From: Solirubrobacteraceae bacterium | Lineage (GTDB): Bacteria > Actinomycetota > Thermoleophilia > Solirubrobacterales > Solirubrobacteraceae | Assembly: GCA_017882405.1 (NCBI GenBank) | Contig: JADGPO010000164.1 | Coordinates: 1-12,408, forward strand | Direction of reading: 5' to 3' | DNA: 12,408 nt | Shown here: positions 6,614 to 12,408 of the stretch, in pieces | Position numbering within the stretch: the stretch's first letter is position 1 | How the letters are laid out: each line of letters starts with the position of its first letter | Program-made: the position numbers and the translations under genes | The notes under the pieces: model-generated | Seen by the model: only the letters and a program-made list of their open reading frames with translations | The model's database searches: none | What the model was told of the DNA's origin: nothing

Positions 6614-7642
6614 ATGCACCGAAGAATCCCGACCGTCGTGCTGGGCACCGTGGTCGCCGTGGGGCTCGCAATTGCCGGGTGCGGCTCGAGCTCGAAGTCC
6701 AGCTCCAGCTCCAGCGCGGCCGGGGGCGGCGGATCGAGCTCCAGCTCGAGCGCGAGCTCCAGCGCGGCCGGAGGCTCGAAGTCGCTGGCCCTGATCCAGG
6801 GCACCAAGGCCGACAACTTCTACGTGACGATGGGCTGCGGGGCCAAGGCCGAGGCCGGCAAGCTCGGCTACTCGATCAACGTGCAGGGACCGGCGGACTT
6901 CGCCGCTCCCGAGCAGATCCCGATCGTCAACGCGGTCACCGCCCAGCACCCGGGCGCGGTCCTGATCGCCCCCACCGACACGCACGCGCTGATCGCGCCC
7001 ATGAACGCGATGAAGTCGGCGGGCATCAAGGTCGTGCAGGTCGACACCACGGTGGCCGGCAAGTCGATCGCCGCCGCGTCGATCTCCTCAAACAACATCG
7101 AGGGCGGCGCCAAGGCGGCCGACGAGATGGCCAAGCTGATCGGCAGCAAGGGCTCGGTCGTGGTGATGAACGAGCAGCCCGGCGTCTCGACCACCGAGCA
7201 GCGGATCCAGGGCTTCCTGCAGGAGATCAAGAAGTACCCCAACATCAAGCCGCTGGGCACCCAGTACGTCGGCGACAACCCGACCAAGGCGGCTCAGGCG
7301 ATCACCGCGCTGTACTCGGCGCATCCGGACCTGGCCGGCGTGTTCGCCACCAACGTGCTCGTCGCCGAGGGCGTCGACACCGGCCTGAAAAGCACGGGCG
7401 CGGCCAGCAAGGTCAAGATCATCGGCTACGACGCCGATCCCACCCAGGTCTCCGACCTCAAGAGCGGGGTCGTGCAGGCGCTGATCGCGCAGGAGCCCTA
7501 TCAGGAGGGCGTCGACGGCGTACAGCAGGCCGTCAACGCCCTCACCGGCAAGCCCACCAAGTCGATCCTCACCGGGCTGGCCGTGCTCACCAAGACCAAC
7601 CTGGGCGCGATGAGCAAGTTCATCTACAAGAGCAGCTGCTGA
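6614..7642 (+). CDS. Sugar-binding lipoprotein of the ABC importer (peripla_BP_4/RbsB-like)
   Basis: Extracytoplasmic substrate-binding lipoprotein, 342 residues. A short basic N-terminus (MHRR) and hydrophobic stretch lead to the lipobox AIAGC with lipidated Cys23. A Ser/Gly/Ala linker (24-56) follows, then a type I periplasmic-binding fold from KSLALIQGTKADNFYVTMGC (56-75) to the end. Typical segments include GAVLIAPTD, GIKVVQVDT and KIIGYDADP. Cys75 and the C-terminal residue Cys342 are the only other cysteines noticed and may form a disulfide. Third gene of the operon, after the permease and before a strong terminator. The ring of contacts that would define the ligand cannot be assigned by eye; a sugar, polyol or cyclitol is likely from the family. 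Confidence 0.94.
   Translation: MHRRIPTVVLGTVVAVGLAIAGCGSSSKSSSSSSAAGGGGSSSSSSASSSAAGGSKSLALIQGTKADNFYVTMGCGAKAEAGKLGYSINVQGPADFAAPEQIPIVNAVTAQHPGAVLIAPTDTHALIAPMNAMKSAGIKVVQVDTTVAGKSIAAASISSNNIEGGAKAADEMAKLIGSKGSVVVMNEQPGVSTTEQRIQGFLQEIKKYPNIKPLGTQYVGDNPTKAAQAITALYSAHPDLAGVFATNVLVAEGVDTGLKSTGAASKVKIIGYDADPTQVSDLKSGVVQALIAQEPYQEGVDGVQQAVNALTGKPTKSILTGLAVLTKTNLGAMSKFIYKSSC
6690..6780 (+). repeat. Low-complexity AGCTC-rich repeat encoding the Ser/Gly linker
   Basis: Runs of AGCTCC/AGCTCG hexamers encode the Ser-rich tether of the lipoprotein. A 17-bp stretch, AGCTCCAGCGCGGCCGG, occurs at 6707-6723 and again at 6755-6771, a 48-bp period equal to 16 codons. It looks like an in-frame duplication and is a likely site for linker length variation. 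Confidence 0.75.
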
Positions 7643-7653
7643 CCGGCGGATCA

Positions 7654-7685
7654 GTTCACTCGGGCCGTGCGCGGCCCGGGTGAAC
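7654..7685 (+). terminator. Strong hairpin terminator after the importer operon
   Basis: The arms GTTCACTCGGGCCG and CGGCCCGGGTGAAC form a 14-bp stem with one T-G wobble and a TGCG loop, 12 nt after the stop of the binding-protein gene. There is no clear T tract after it, as is common for actinobacterial hairpin terminators. It separates the importer from the propeller gene. Confidence 0.75.
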
Positions 7686-7701
7686 CCTGAACCGCCGCCG
7701 T

Positions 7702-7733
7702 TTGCACCGGTTTTCTGTCGGGCATGCTAAACA
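7702..7733 (+). promoter_or_regulatory. Weak candidate promoter for the Asp-box protein
   Basis: TTGCAC (7702-7707) is followed after 17-20 bp by an AT-richer GCTAAACA segment (7726-7733). This AT-rich island (about 7701-7770) is unusual in this GC-rich window and lies between the terminator and the next gene, so a promoter is expected here, but the -10 match is poor. Confidence 0.3.
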
Positions 7734-7829
7734 GAAATTAACCCGTTGCGTGTCGCTGTGCGTGTAAATTGGGCGCGCCATCGCCGGTTGGATGGCGTTC
7801 TGGAACTCTGGGCACAGGGGGGTAAGGCG

Positions 7830-10124
7830 ATGATCGCCATCCGTAGGCGCTGGCTGGTTGGCGGCATGACTCTTCTCCTGGCGCTGGCCGGCGCCGCCAG
7901 CGCCGCGGCAGCGCCGGTGTCGGTCGGACACTCGGGGTGGACGTGGGGAAGCCCGACGCCCCAGGGCAACGACCTCGACGCGGTCACCTTCCAGGGCGCG
8001 ACCGGATACGCCGTCGGCAAGTTCGGCACCGCATTGCGCAGCACCGACGGCGGCGCAACCTGGAGCGGACTGCCGACCGGCACCTTCAACGAGCTCAGCC
8101 TCGTCCAGGAGCTCGACCCCAACACGGTGATCGTCGGCGGCGGCTGTTCGGTGGCCGAGTCCACCAACGCAGGCGGGGGCTTCACCGAGCTGCCGATCAA
8201 TCCCTCCACCAGTTCGTGCAACGACCTCGTGAGCGGTCTGTCGTTCACCAGCGCCAGCACCGGCTATGTCGAGCAGCAGAGCGGCCAGGTCGTGTTCACC
8301 AGCGACGGCGGGCAGAGCGTGCAGGCCAAGACGCCCGTGCCGGTCCCCAATGTCGGTGAGTCCCACGCACAGGGTCTGCAGTTCGTCTCCCCGACGGTCG
8401 GCTTCGCCGTGACCGGCGGCCCGAGCGCGGGCACGATCCAGCGCACCACCGACGGCGCCAACTCGTGGACCCAGGTCGCCTCCGTCGCCGACGGCCTCAA
8501 CGACCTGACGTTCGTCACCCCGACCACGGCGTTCGCGGTCGGCGACAAGGGCACGCTGCTTCAGTCCAACGATGCCGGCGCCACCTGGACGACCCGGCCA
8601 CTGGCGGGCGCGGGCACCCCCAACCTGACCCACATCGCCTGCAGCGACGTGCTCCACTGCCTGATCTCGATCGCGGACTCGCGCTCGCTGATCCGTACCA
8701 GCGACGGCGGCGCGACGGGCGCGACGGTCACCCCGTCGGCCAGCCTGCTGGCCGACGTCGCCTTCTCCACGGGGACCAACGTGGTCGGCGTGGGTGGCGC
8801 CGGCGCCACCGTGCTGTCGGCCGACGGAGGCGTCTCGTTCCCAACGCTCGTCTCGGGCGGCTTCCAGGGGGCGATCTCCTTTGCGGCCAACCTGCCCCTG
8901 CGAGCGGGTGGCACCGCCGGCAGCGCCTACCTGCTCGGGGCCGGCGGGAATCTCGAGACGACCACCGATGGCGGTTCTACCTGGAAGCTGCTCCGGATCC
9001 CGGGCGGCGGCGATCTTGTCGACGCGGCGTTCCCGAACGCCACCAACGGCTACTCGGTCGGCAACGACAACGTCCTGCGCAAGACGACCAACGGCGGCAC
9101 CGCCTGGTCCTCGCTGGACGCGGGGGTCAGCGACAGCACCTCGCTGGCCGCCGCCAGCGCGACCAACGTGCTCCTCGTCGGACCGGTCGGCATCCGCCGT
9201 TCGACCGACGGCGGACAGACGTTCACCAAGGTCTCCGAGAACGTGAAGGCCACCGGGAAGGGAAAGCACAAGAAGGCCGGGCCCAAGGTCTCCTCGCTGA
9301 AGCTCTCGCACTCGCTGACGGTGGGCAGGAACGTGTTCGTGTGGAGCAGGACCGCAGCCTATGAGTCGACCAACGGCGGTTCGGCCTGGCAGGCCCTCCC
9401 GCTGCCGGCAAGGACCAAGATCACCGATCTGAGCTTCGTCAGCCCGTCCGCCGGCTACGTGCTCGACCTCGCGGGAGACGTGCTGGGCACCCGCAATCAG
9501 GGCAAGACGTGGACCAAGGTGTTCAGTCTCGGCGTCGACAATGCCGTGGGAATCTCGTTCTCCAGCTCCCAGAACGGCTTTGTCGCACTCGCCGGCCAGG
9601 GCAGTGAGGCCAGCCTGCTGTTCGACGTGCTGGCGACCACCAACGGCGGCAAGACCTGGCAGCCGGAGGTGATCAACGGCGGCGGCGGCACCGGCAATAA
9701 CCCGGCGGTGCTGGCCACCAAGGGCCACGGCTACTTCGCCGACCCCGCCAGCCAGGGCGCCGACCAGACCAGCGCCGTGTTCGCCACCAGCAACGGCGGC
9801 GCCAGCGCCCAGGCCTCGCACCTGTCGATCTCGATCGGGCCCAAGAAGCTGACCGCCAAGGCGCTCAAGAGCAAGCACCACAACCGCGTCACGATCAAGG
9901 GCAAGCTCAATCCGGTGACCGCTGCCGGCGAGCAGGTGCAGATCAGCCATCGCGGCCCGAACGGGCGGTCCTGGCAGAGCACGCTCGTCAACGTCGCCTC
10001 CAACGGCGCCTTCCAGGTCACGCTCAAGAACGTCAAGTCGACCACCGACTTCGTCGTCTACGCCGTCGGCGACGGGGTTCACGGCGGGGCCGGCGCCTAT
10101 GTCAGGTTGTCGGTCACGCGGTGA
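7830..10124 (+). CDS. Secreted multi-Asp-box (BNR/Ycf48-like) beta-propeller protein
   Basis: A 764-residue exported protein. The N-terminus has a Sec-type signal: RRR, a hydrophobic core (LVGGMTLLLALAGAASA), then AAAAP as likely cleavage region near residue 28. About 14 copies of the Asp-box pattern S/T-x-D/N-x-G-x-T-W follow at 39-54-residue spacing, for example STDGGATW (71-78), TTDGANSW, SNDAGATW, TTDGGSTW, TTNGGTAW, STDGGQTF, TRNQGKTW and TTNGGKTW (603-610). These are hallmarks of sialidase/Ycf48-type propellers; 14 blades would fit two seven-bladed domains. A Lys-rich insert (TGKGKHKKAGPK) lies between the tenth and eleventh boxes. The last ~100 residues look like an Ig-type beta domain (LTAKAL...VTIKGKLNP...QVQISHRGP). 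ATG 7830 is preferred over upstream TTG 7746 because the signal peptide starts there and AGGGGGG precedes it. A cell-surface or extracellular scaffold/binding role is likely; no enzymatic residues are recognised. Confidence 0.85.
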   Translation: MIAIRRRWLVGGMTLLLALAGAASAAAAPVSVGHSGWTWGSPTPQGNDLDAVTFQGATGYAVGKFGTALRSTDGGATWSGLPTGTFNELSLVQELDPNTVIVGGGCSVAESTNAGGGFTELPINPSTSSCNDLVSGLSFTSASTGYVEQQSGQVVFTSDGGQSVQAKTPVPVPNVGESHAQGLQFVSPTVGFAVTGGPSAGTIQRTTDGANSWTQVASVADGLNDLTFVTPTTAFAVGDKGTLLQSNDAGATWTTRPLAGAGTPNLTHIACSDVLHCLISIADSRSLIRTSDGGATGATVTPSASLLADVAFSTGTNVVGVGGAGATVLSADGGVSFPTLVSGGFQGAISFAANLPLRAGGTAGSAYLLGAGGNLETTTDGGSTWKLLRIPGGGDLVDAAFPNATNGYSVGNDNVLRKTTNGGTAWSSLDAGVSDSTSLAAASATNVLLVGPVGIRRSTDGGQTFTKVSENVKATGKGKHKKAGPKVSSLKLSHSLTVGRNVFVWSRTAAYESTNGGSAWQALPLPARTKITDLSFVSPSAGYVLDLAGDVLGTRNQGKTWTKVFSLGVDNAVGISFSSSQNGFVALAGQGSEASLLFDVLATTNGGKTWQPEVINGGGGTGNNPAVLATKGHGYFADPASQGADQTSAVFATSNGGASAQASHLSISIGPKKLTAKALKSKHHNRVTIKGKLNPVTAAGEQVQISHRGPNGRSWQSTLVNVASNGAFQVTLKNVKSTTDFVVYAVGDGVHGGAGAYVRLSVTR

Positions 10125-10160
10125 GAACGGCGCGGCGGTTCGGGCAGCGGAGGACCTCTG

Positions 10161-10535
10161 TCATCGAGCATCGCCGACGATGCGGACGCGCCGGGCGATC
10201 GCGGGGATCCAGCCCCGGATGGTGAAGCGGCCGGGCCGGGCGTACTGGCGCGGCCTGATGTTTGACCAGCGGACGAGCAGCTGCTGGGTGACGCCGTCGG
10301 TGTCGATCACCTTGACGGTCGTCGGCAGAGTGGGCGGCGTGCCAACGGGCACGATCGTCGAGGGCACCTGGATCCGCCCGACGTCGTAGACGGTCACCAC
10401 CGTCGTCGGCAGGGCGGGGGCGTCACCCCCGGCCGAGGTGCCGTAAGCGCCGGAAGGATCGCTGACACCGGCCGGATTGACCAGCTTGAAGCGCCAGCCC
10501 GAGTCGAAGTCCGCGGTGCTATGTCCGGGCCGTGC
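10161..10535 (-). pseudogene. Glycoside hydrolase (GH2-like) remnant joined to a Big_4-type Ig domain
   Basis: On the minus strand an open frame without a plausible start runs from just after a TGA (10538-10536) to TGA 10163-10161, about 124 codons. Its first part, STADFDSGWRFKLVNPAG...DPSGAYG, resembles the N-terminal beta-sandwich opening of actinobacterial GH2 beta-galactosidase-type enzymes. It then passes directly into VVTVYDVGRIQVPS and LPTTVKVIDTDG...VRWSNI...YARPGRFTIRGWI, which resembles the bacterial Ig-like domain 4 (Big_4) found at the C-terminus of such enzymes. The whole catalytic core is missing, so an internal deletion is likely. Two similar LPTTV segments (encoded by near-identical CTGCCGACGAC) could have helped recombination. 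Domain naming is by eye; the Big_4 part is surer than the GH2 part. Confidence 0.5.
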
Positions 10536-10630
10536 TCACCACCCCGCGCGAGGCGGTGGGAGAGCAGGAGTTCCTCGACGTGCTGGCTCAGCTGCCCGAC
10601 GAGTACGCGGTCGCCCTGCGCAGCACGTAG
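10532..10630 (+). pseudogene. Unassigned 32-codon frame, possible gene fragment
   Basis: GTG at 10532 begins an open frame with protein-like composition (LTTPREAVGEQEFLDVLAQL, then PDEYAVALRST) ending at TAG 10628-10630. No ribosome site is evident, and it begins immediately where the minus-strand hydrolase remnant ends, so it may be the broken start of another gene. I do not recognise the family. Confidence 0.25.
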
Positions 10631-10743
10631 GCAGGCGACGGCTTCACCTCTCGGACCGATCGGATGGCTGGGCCTAGCCGATAGGGGGTCGCGCCTTCCG
10701 CGAAGGCCGGAGACAATCGGTCCGTGCAAGCGCGGGCGCACCG

Positions 10744-11862
10744 ATGGTGACGTTTGCTCGGCGGAACCTGTCCGTCGCGATGACGCGGCTGGACGACTCC
10801 GATCCCGCGCTGATGCAGGAGCTGCTGGAGACGGTCAGCGGGGTGGCACGGTCAGCGAGCTTCACCCTTGGCCCCGAGGTGCAGGCGTTCGAAGCGGAGT
10901 TCGCCGCCTATTGCGGAACCGGGCACGCGATCGGCGTCTCGTCCGGCACTGATGCCCTGGCTCTGACCCTGCGCGCGCTGCGGATCGGGCCGGGGGACGA
11001 GGTGATCGTGCCCGCCAACTCGTTCATCGGCACCGCCGAGGCGGTGTCGCTGGTGGGCGCGGTGCCGCGGTTCGTCGACGTCGACCCGCAGACCGGCCTG
11101 GTCATCGCCGATGGCATCCGAGAGGCGCTTGGGCCGCGTACCCGCTGCGTGATTCCCGTCCACCTGTACGGAAGGACCGTGGAGCTGGAGCCGATCGTGG
11201 GGCTGGCCCGCGACCACGGCCTGGCGGTGGTCGAAGATGCCTGCCAGGCCCACGGTGCGTGGGTGGGCTCGCGGCGCGCCGGGGCGGTCGGCGACGCCGG
11301 GTGCTTTTCGTTCTACCCGGCGAAGAACCTCGGCGCCTGGGGAGACGCCGGAGCGGTGGTCACCGACGATGCCGAGCTGGCCGACCGGGTGCGGCTGATC
11401 CGTGCCCACGGGGAACGGGTCCGCTACCACCACGAGGTGGTGGGAACGACGGCGCGCATGGACGCGATCCAGGCCGCGATCCTCCGGGTCAAGCTGCGCC
11501 GGCTCGATGGCTGGAACGCCTCTCGACGGCGGGCGGGCGCCGCGCTTGGCGCCGCCCTGCGCGGCGCGCCGGTGACGGTGGTGCCGCCGAGCCTCCTCGC
11601 CGACAACGTCTTTCACCAGTTCGTGGTTACAAGCGCGGATCGCGAGGGTCTACGCGCCCACCTCGCCGCGCGCGGGATCGCCACCGCGATCCACTATCCG
11701 ATACCGATCCACGAGACGCCGGCGTATGCTGCCGCGCGCCGCCAGCCCCTACCGGTCAGCGAGGAACTCGCCAAGCGGATCATCTCGCTGCCGATGCACC
11801 CGGGCATCACCGATGAGGAGATCGCGCGAACCGCGCAGGCGGTGCACGAGTTCGCGCCCTGA
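10744..11862 (+). CDS. DegT/DnrJ/EryC1/StrS-family PLP aminotransferase (sugar aminotransferase)
   Basis: PLP-dependent aminotransferase of the fold that aminates keto groups of nucleotide-activated sugars (or cyclitols), 372 residues, full length. Visible features: SSGTDALALTLRAL (66-79, cofactor phosphate region), GDEVIVPANSFIGTAEAV (84-101), the cofactor Asp in EDACQAHGA (164-172, D165) and the Schiff-base lysine in FSFYPAKNLGAWGDAGAV (188-205, K194), then HGERVRYHHEVVGTTARMD (222-240), a conserved family stretch. Closest in style to dTDP-keto-hexose transaminases such as FdtB/QdtB/DesV types, but the exact sugar cannot be told. ATG 10744 is used; ATG 10780 (Met13) is a possible alternative, and neither has a good ribosome site. 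It converges on the ATP-grasp gene and overlaps it by 114 bp. Suggests a surface glycan or glycosylated metabolite locus to the right. Confidence 0.9.
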   Translation: MVTFARRNLSVAMTRLDDSDPALMQELLETVSGVARSASFTLGPEVQAFEAEFAAYCGTGHAIGVSSGTDALALTLRALRIGPGDEVIVPANSFIGTAEAVSLVGAVPRFVDVDPQTGLVIADGIREALGPRTRCVIPVHLYGRTVELEPIVGLARDHGLAVVEDACQAHGAWVGSRRAGAVGDAGCFSFYPAKNLGAWGDAGAVVTDDAELADRVRLIRAHGERVRYHHEVVGTTARMDAIQAAILRVKLRRLDGWNASRRRAGAALGAALRGAPVTVVPPSLLADNVFHQFVVTSADREGLRAHLAARGIATAIHYPIPIHETPAYAAARRQPLPVSEELAKRIISLPMHPGITDEEIARTAQAVHEFAP

Positions 11863-12408
11863 GCCGGCACCGGCGCGACGCACCGTCCGCCACGCCATCA
11901 GCGCTGGATCGACGATCGACGGCAGGGGATCGTCGGCGGCGGCAAGAGCGCCCTGACGGGGGCGCCGCAGCGAGTGCGCCCAGCCCAGCGGGGTCAGCTC
12001 GCCGGCTCTCAACGCTCCCCACGCGCTGGGGATGTCGGTGGCGAGGCGCACCCACCGCACTCCCGGGGAAGCCCGCAGCGGCGCGACCGGCAGGGCCTGG
12101 GACAGCCGCCAGGCGAGATACGGGAAGTCCACCCCCGCGCGGGCGCCGATCGCGTGCCATGTCCACACCCGCGGGTTGATGTCGAGCACCAGGTACTGGC
12201 CGTTGCGCGGATCGCGCTTGAACTCGACCTCGACCAAGCCCGTCCACCGCAGAGCCGCGACCACCGCCCGCCCGAGCTCCTCCACCCGCGGCTCGTCCAC
12301 CGTCTCCACCAGCGAGCTGGAGTGGCCGAAGTCCCGCGGGTACTGTCGGGCCCGCCGTGCCGTCAGGTGTGCCACCGGGACGCCGTCGTGACAGAGCGCG
12401 GCGAACGA
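11749..12408 (-). CDS. ATP-grasp ligase, C-terminal 219 residues (5' end beyond window)
   Basis: C-terminal part of an ATP-grasp enzyme, the fold that forms acyl-phosphate intermediates to join a carboxylate to an amine or thiol. The key segment LVEVEFKRD...GQYLVLDINPRVWTW (58-84 of the visible part) carries the Glu (VEFKRD) and Asn (DINPR) that hold the magnesium ions. Preceding text (SFAALCHDGVPVAHLTARRA) fits the central domain, in frame up to the window edge, so the start lies to the right. It resembles carbamoyl-phosphate-synthase-like or D-aspartate-ligase-like ATP-grasp proteins often found near polysaccharide genes. The final ~37 codons lie antisense to the end of the aminotransferase gene and look low in family character (HRQRDDPLGEFLADR), so the stop may have shifted by readthrough. 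Substrate unknown. Confidence 0.85.
   Translation of the reverse strand, partial: SFAALCHDGVPVAHLTARRARQYPRDFGHSSSLVETVDEPRVEELGRAVVAALRWTGLVEVEFKRDPRNGQYLVLDINPRVWTWHAIGARAGVDFPYLAWRLSQALPVAPLRASPGVRWVRLATDIPSAWGALRAGELTPLGWAHSLRRPRQGALAAADDPLPSIVDPALMAWRTVRRAGAGSGRELVHRLRGSRDLLIGDARVHRQRDDPLGEFLADR

Larger units (their letters stand above)
10125..10743. other. 619-bp stretch without an intact gene
   Basis: Between the propeller gene and the aminotransferase lie only a decayed glycoside-hydrolase remnant (10161-10535, minus) and an unassigned 32-codon frame (10532-10630, plus). A small hairpin, GCCTTC-CGC-GAAGGC (10693-10707), precedes the aminotransferase start. No intact gene, tRNA or transposase was found. 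The patchwork suggests deletion and junction of unrelated segments. Confidence 0.6.

Noticed and set aside
6445..6816. Minus-strand frame with alternating Leu-Glu repeats
   Set aside because: Simple antisense reading of the AGCTC repeats that encode the Ser linker.
7656..10082. 808-codon open frame on the minus strand
   Set aside because: Antisense to the propeller gene; composition is repetitive Gly/Ala/Arg/His/Asp with no motif, an effect of high-GC codon use, whereas the plus-strand reading has a signal peptide and clear Asp boxes.
10852..11616. 254-codon minus-strand frame
   Set aside because: Antisense to the aminotransferase, whose PLP-lysine motif and family order are intact.

Overview
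This is a GC-rich chromosomal segment that reads like a high-GC actinobacterium, plausibly Thermoleophilia/Solirubrobacterales. That placement is an inference from base composition, GTG/TTG starts, 1-4 base gene overlaps, a Ser/Gly-linked lipoprotein and a secreted Asp-box propeller, not from a marker gene. No RNA gene, IS element or CRISPR array was seen.

Left part (1-4604, all minus strand, read right to left): a LacI-family regulator, a divergent EPSP-synthase-like (AroA-like) enzyme, an acyl-CoA/acid-CoA ligase (TTG start overlapping the aroA-like stop) and an acyl-CoA dehydrogenase (ATG overlapping the ligase stop, running off the left edge). The three enzymes form a translationally coupled unit. 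EPSPS homologue + acid-CoA ligase + acyl-CoA dehydrogenase resembles the shikimate-to-cyclohexanecarboxyl-CoA logic known from Streptomyces ansatrienin/phoslactomycin-type clusters. The AroA-like protein lacks several residues that ordinary EPSP synthase uses, so a non-canonical reaction is likely. This is the most interesting part of the window.

Middle (4671-7685, plus strand): a promoter with a perfect 12-bp palindromic operator between its -35 and -10 boxes drives a three-gene CUT2/ribose-type sugar ABC importer (ATPase, permease, lipoprotein binding protein), closed by a strong hairpin. The divergent LacI-type protein is the obvious regulator. Whether it also controls the enzyme operon downstream of itself is an open and testable point.

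Right part (7830-12408): a secreted protein of about 14 Asp-box (BNR/Ycf48-like) repeats; a roughly 620-bp stretch holding an internally deleted glycoside-hydrolase remnant (minus strand) and an unassigned short frame; a DegT/DnrJ/EryC1/StrS-type PLP sugar aminotransferase (plus); and, convergent with it and overlapping it by 114 bp, the 3' part of an ATP-grasp ligase (minus) that enters from the right edge. The last two suggest the border of a surface-sugar or secondary-metabolite locus.
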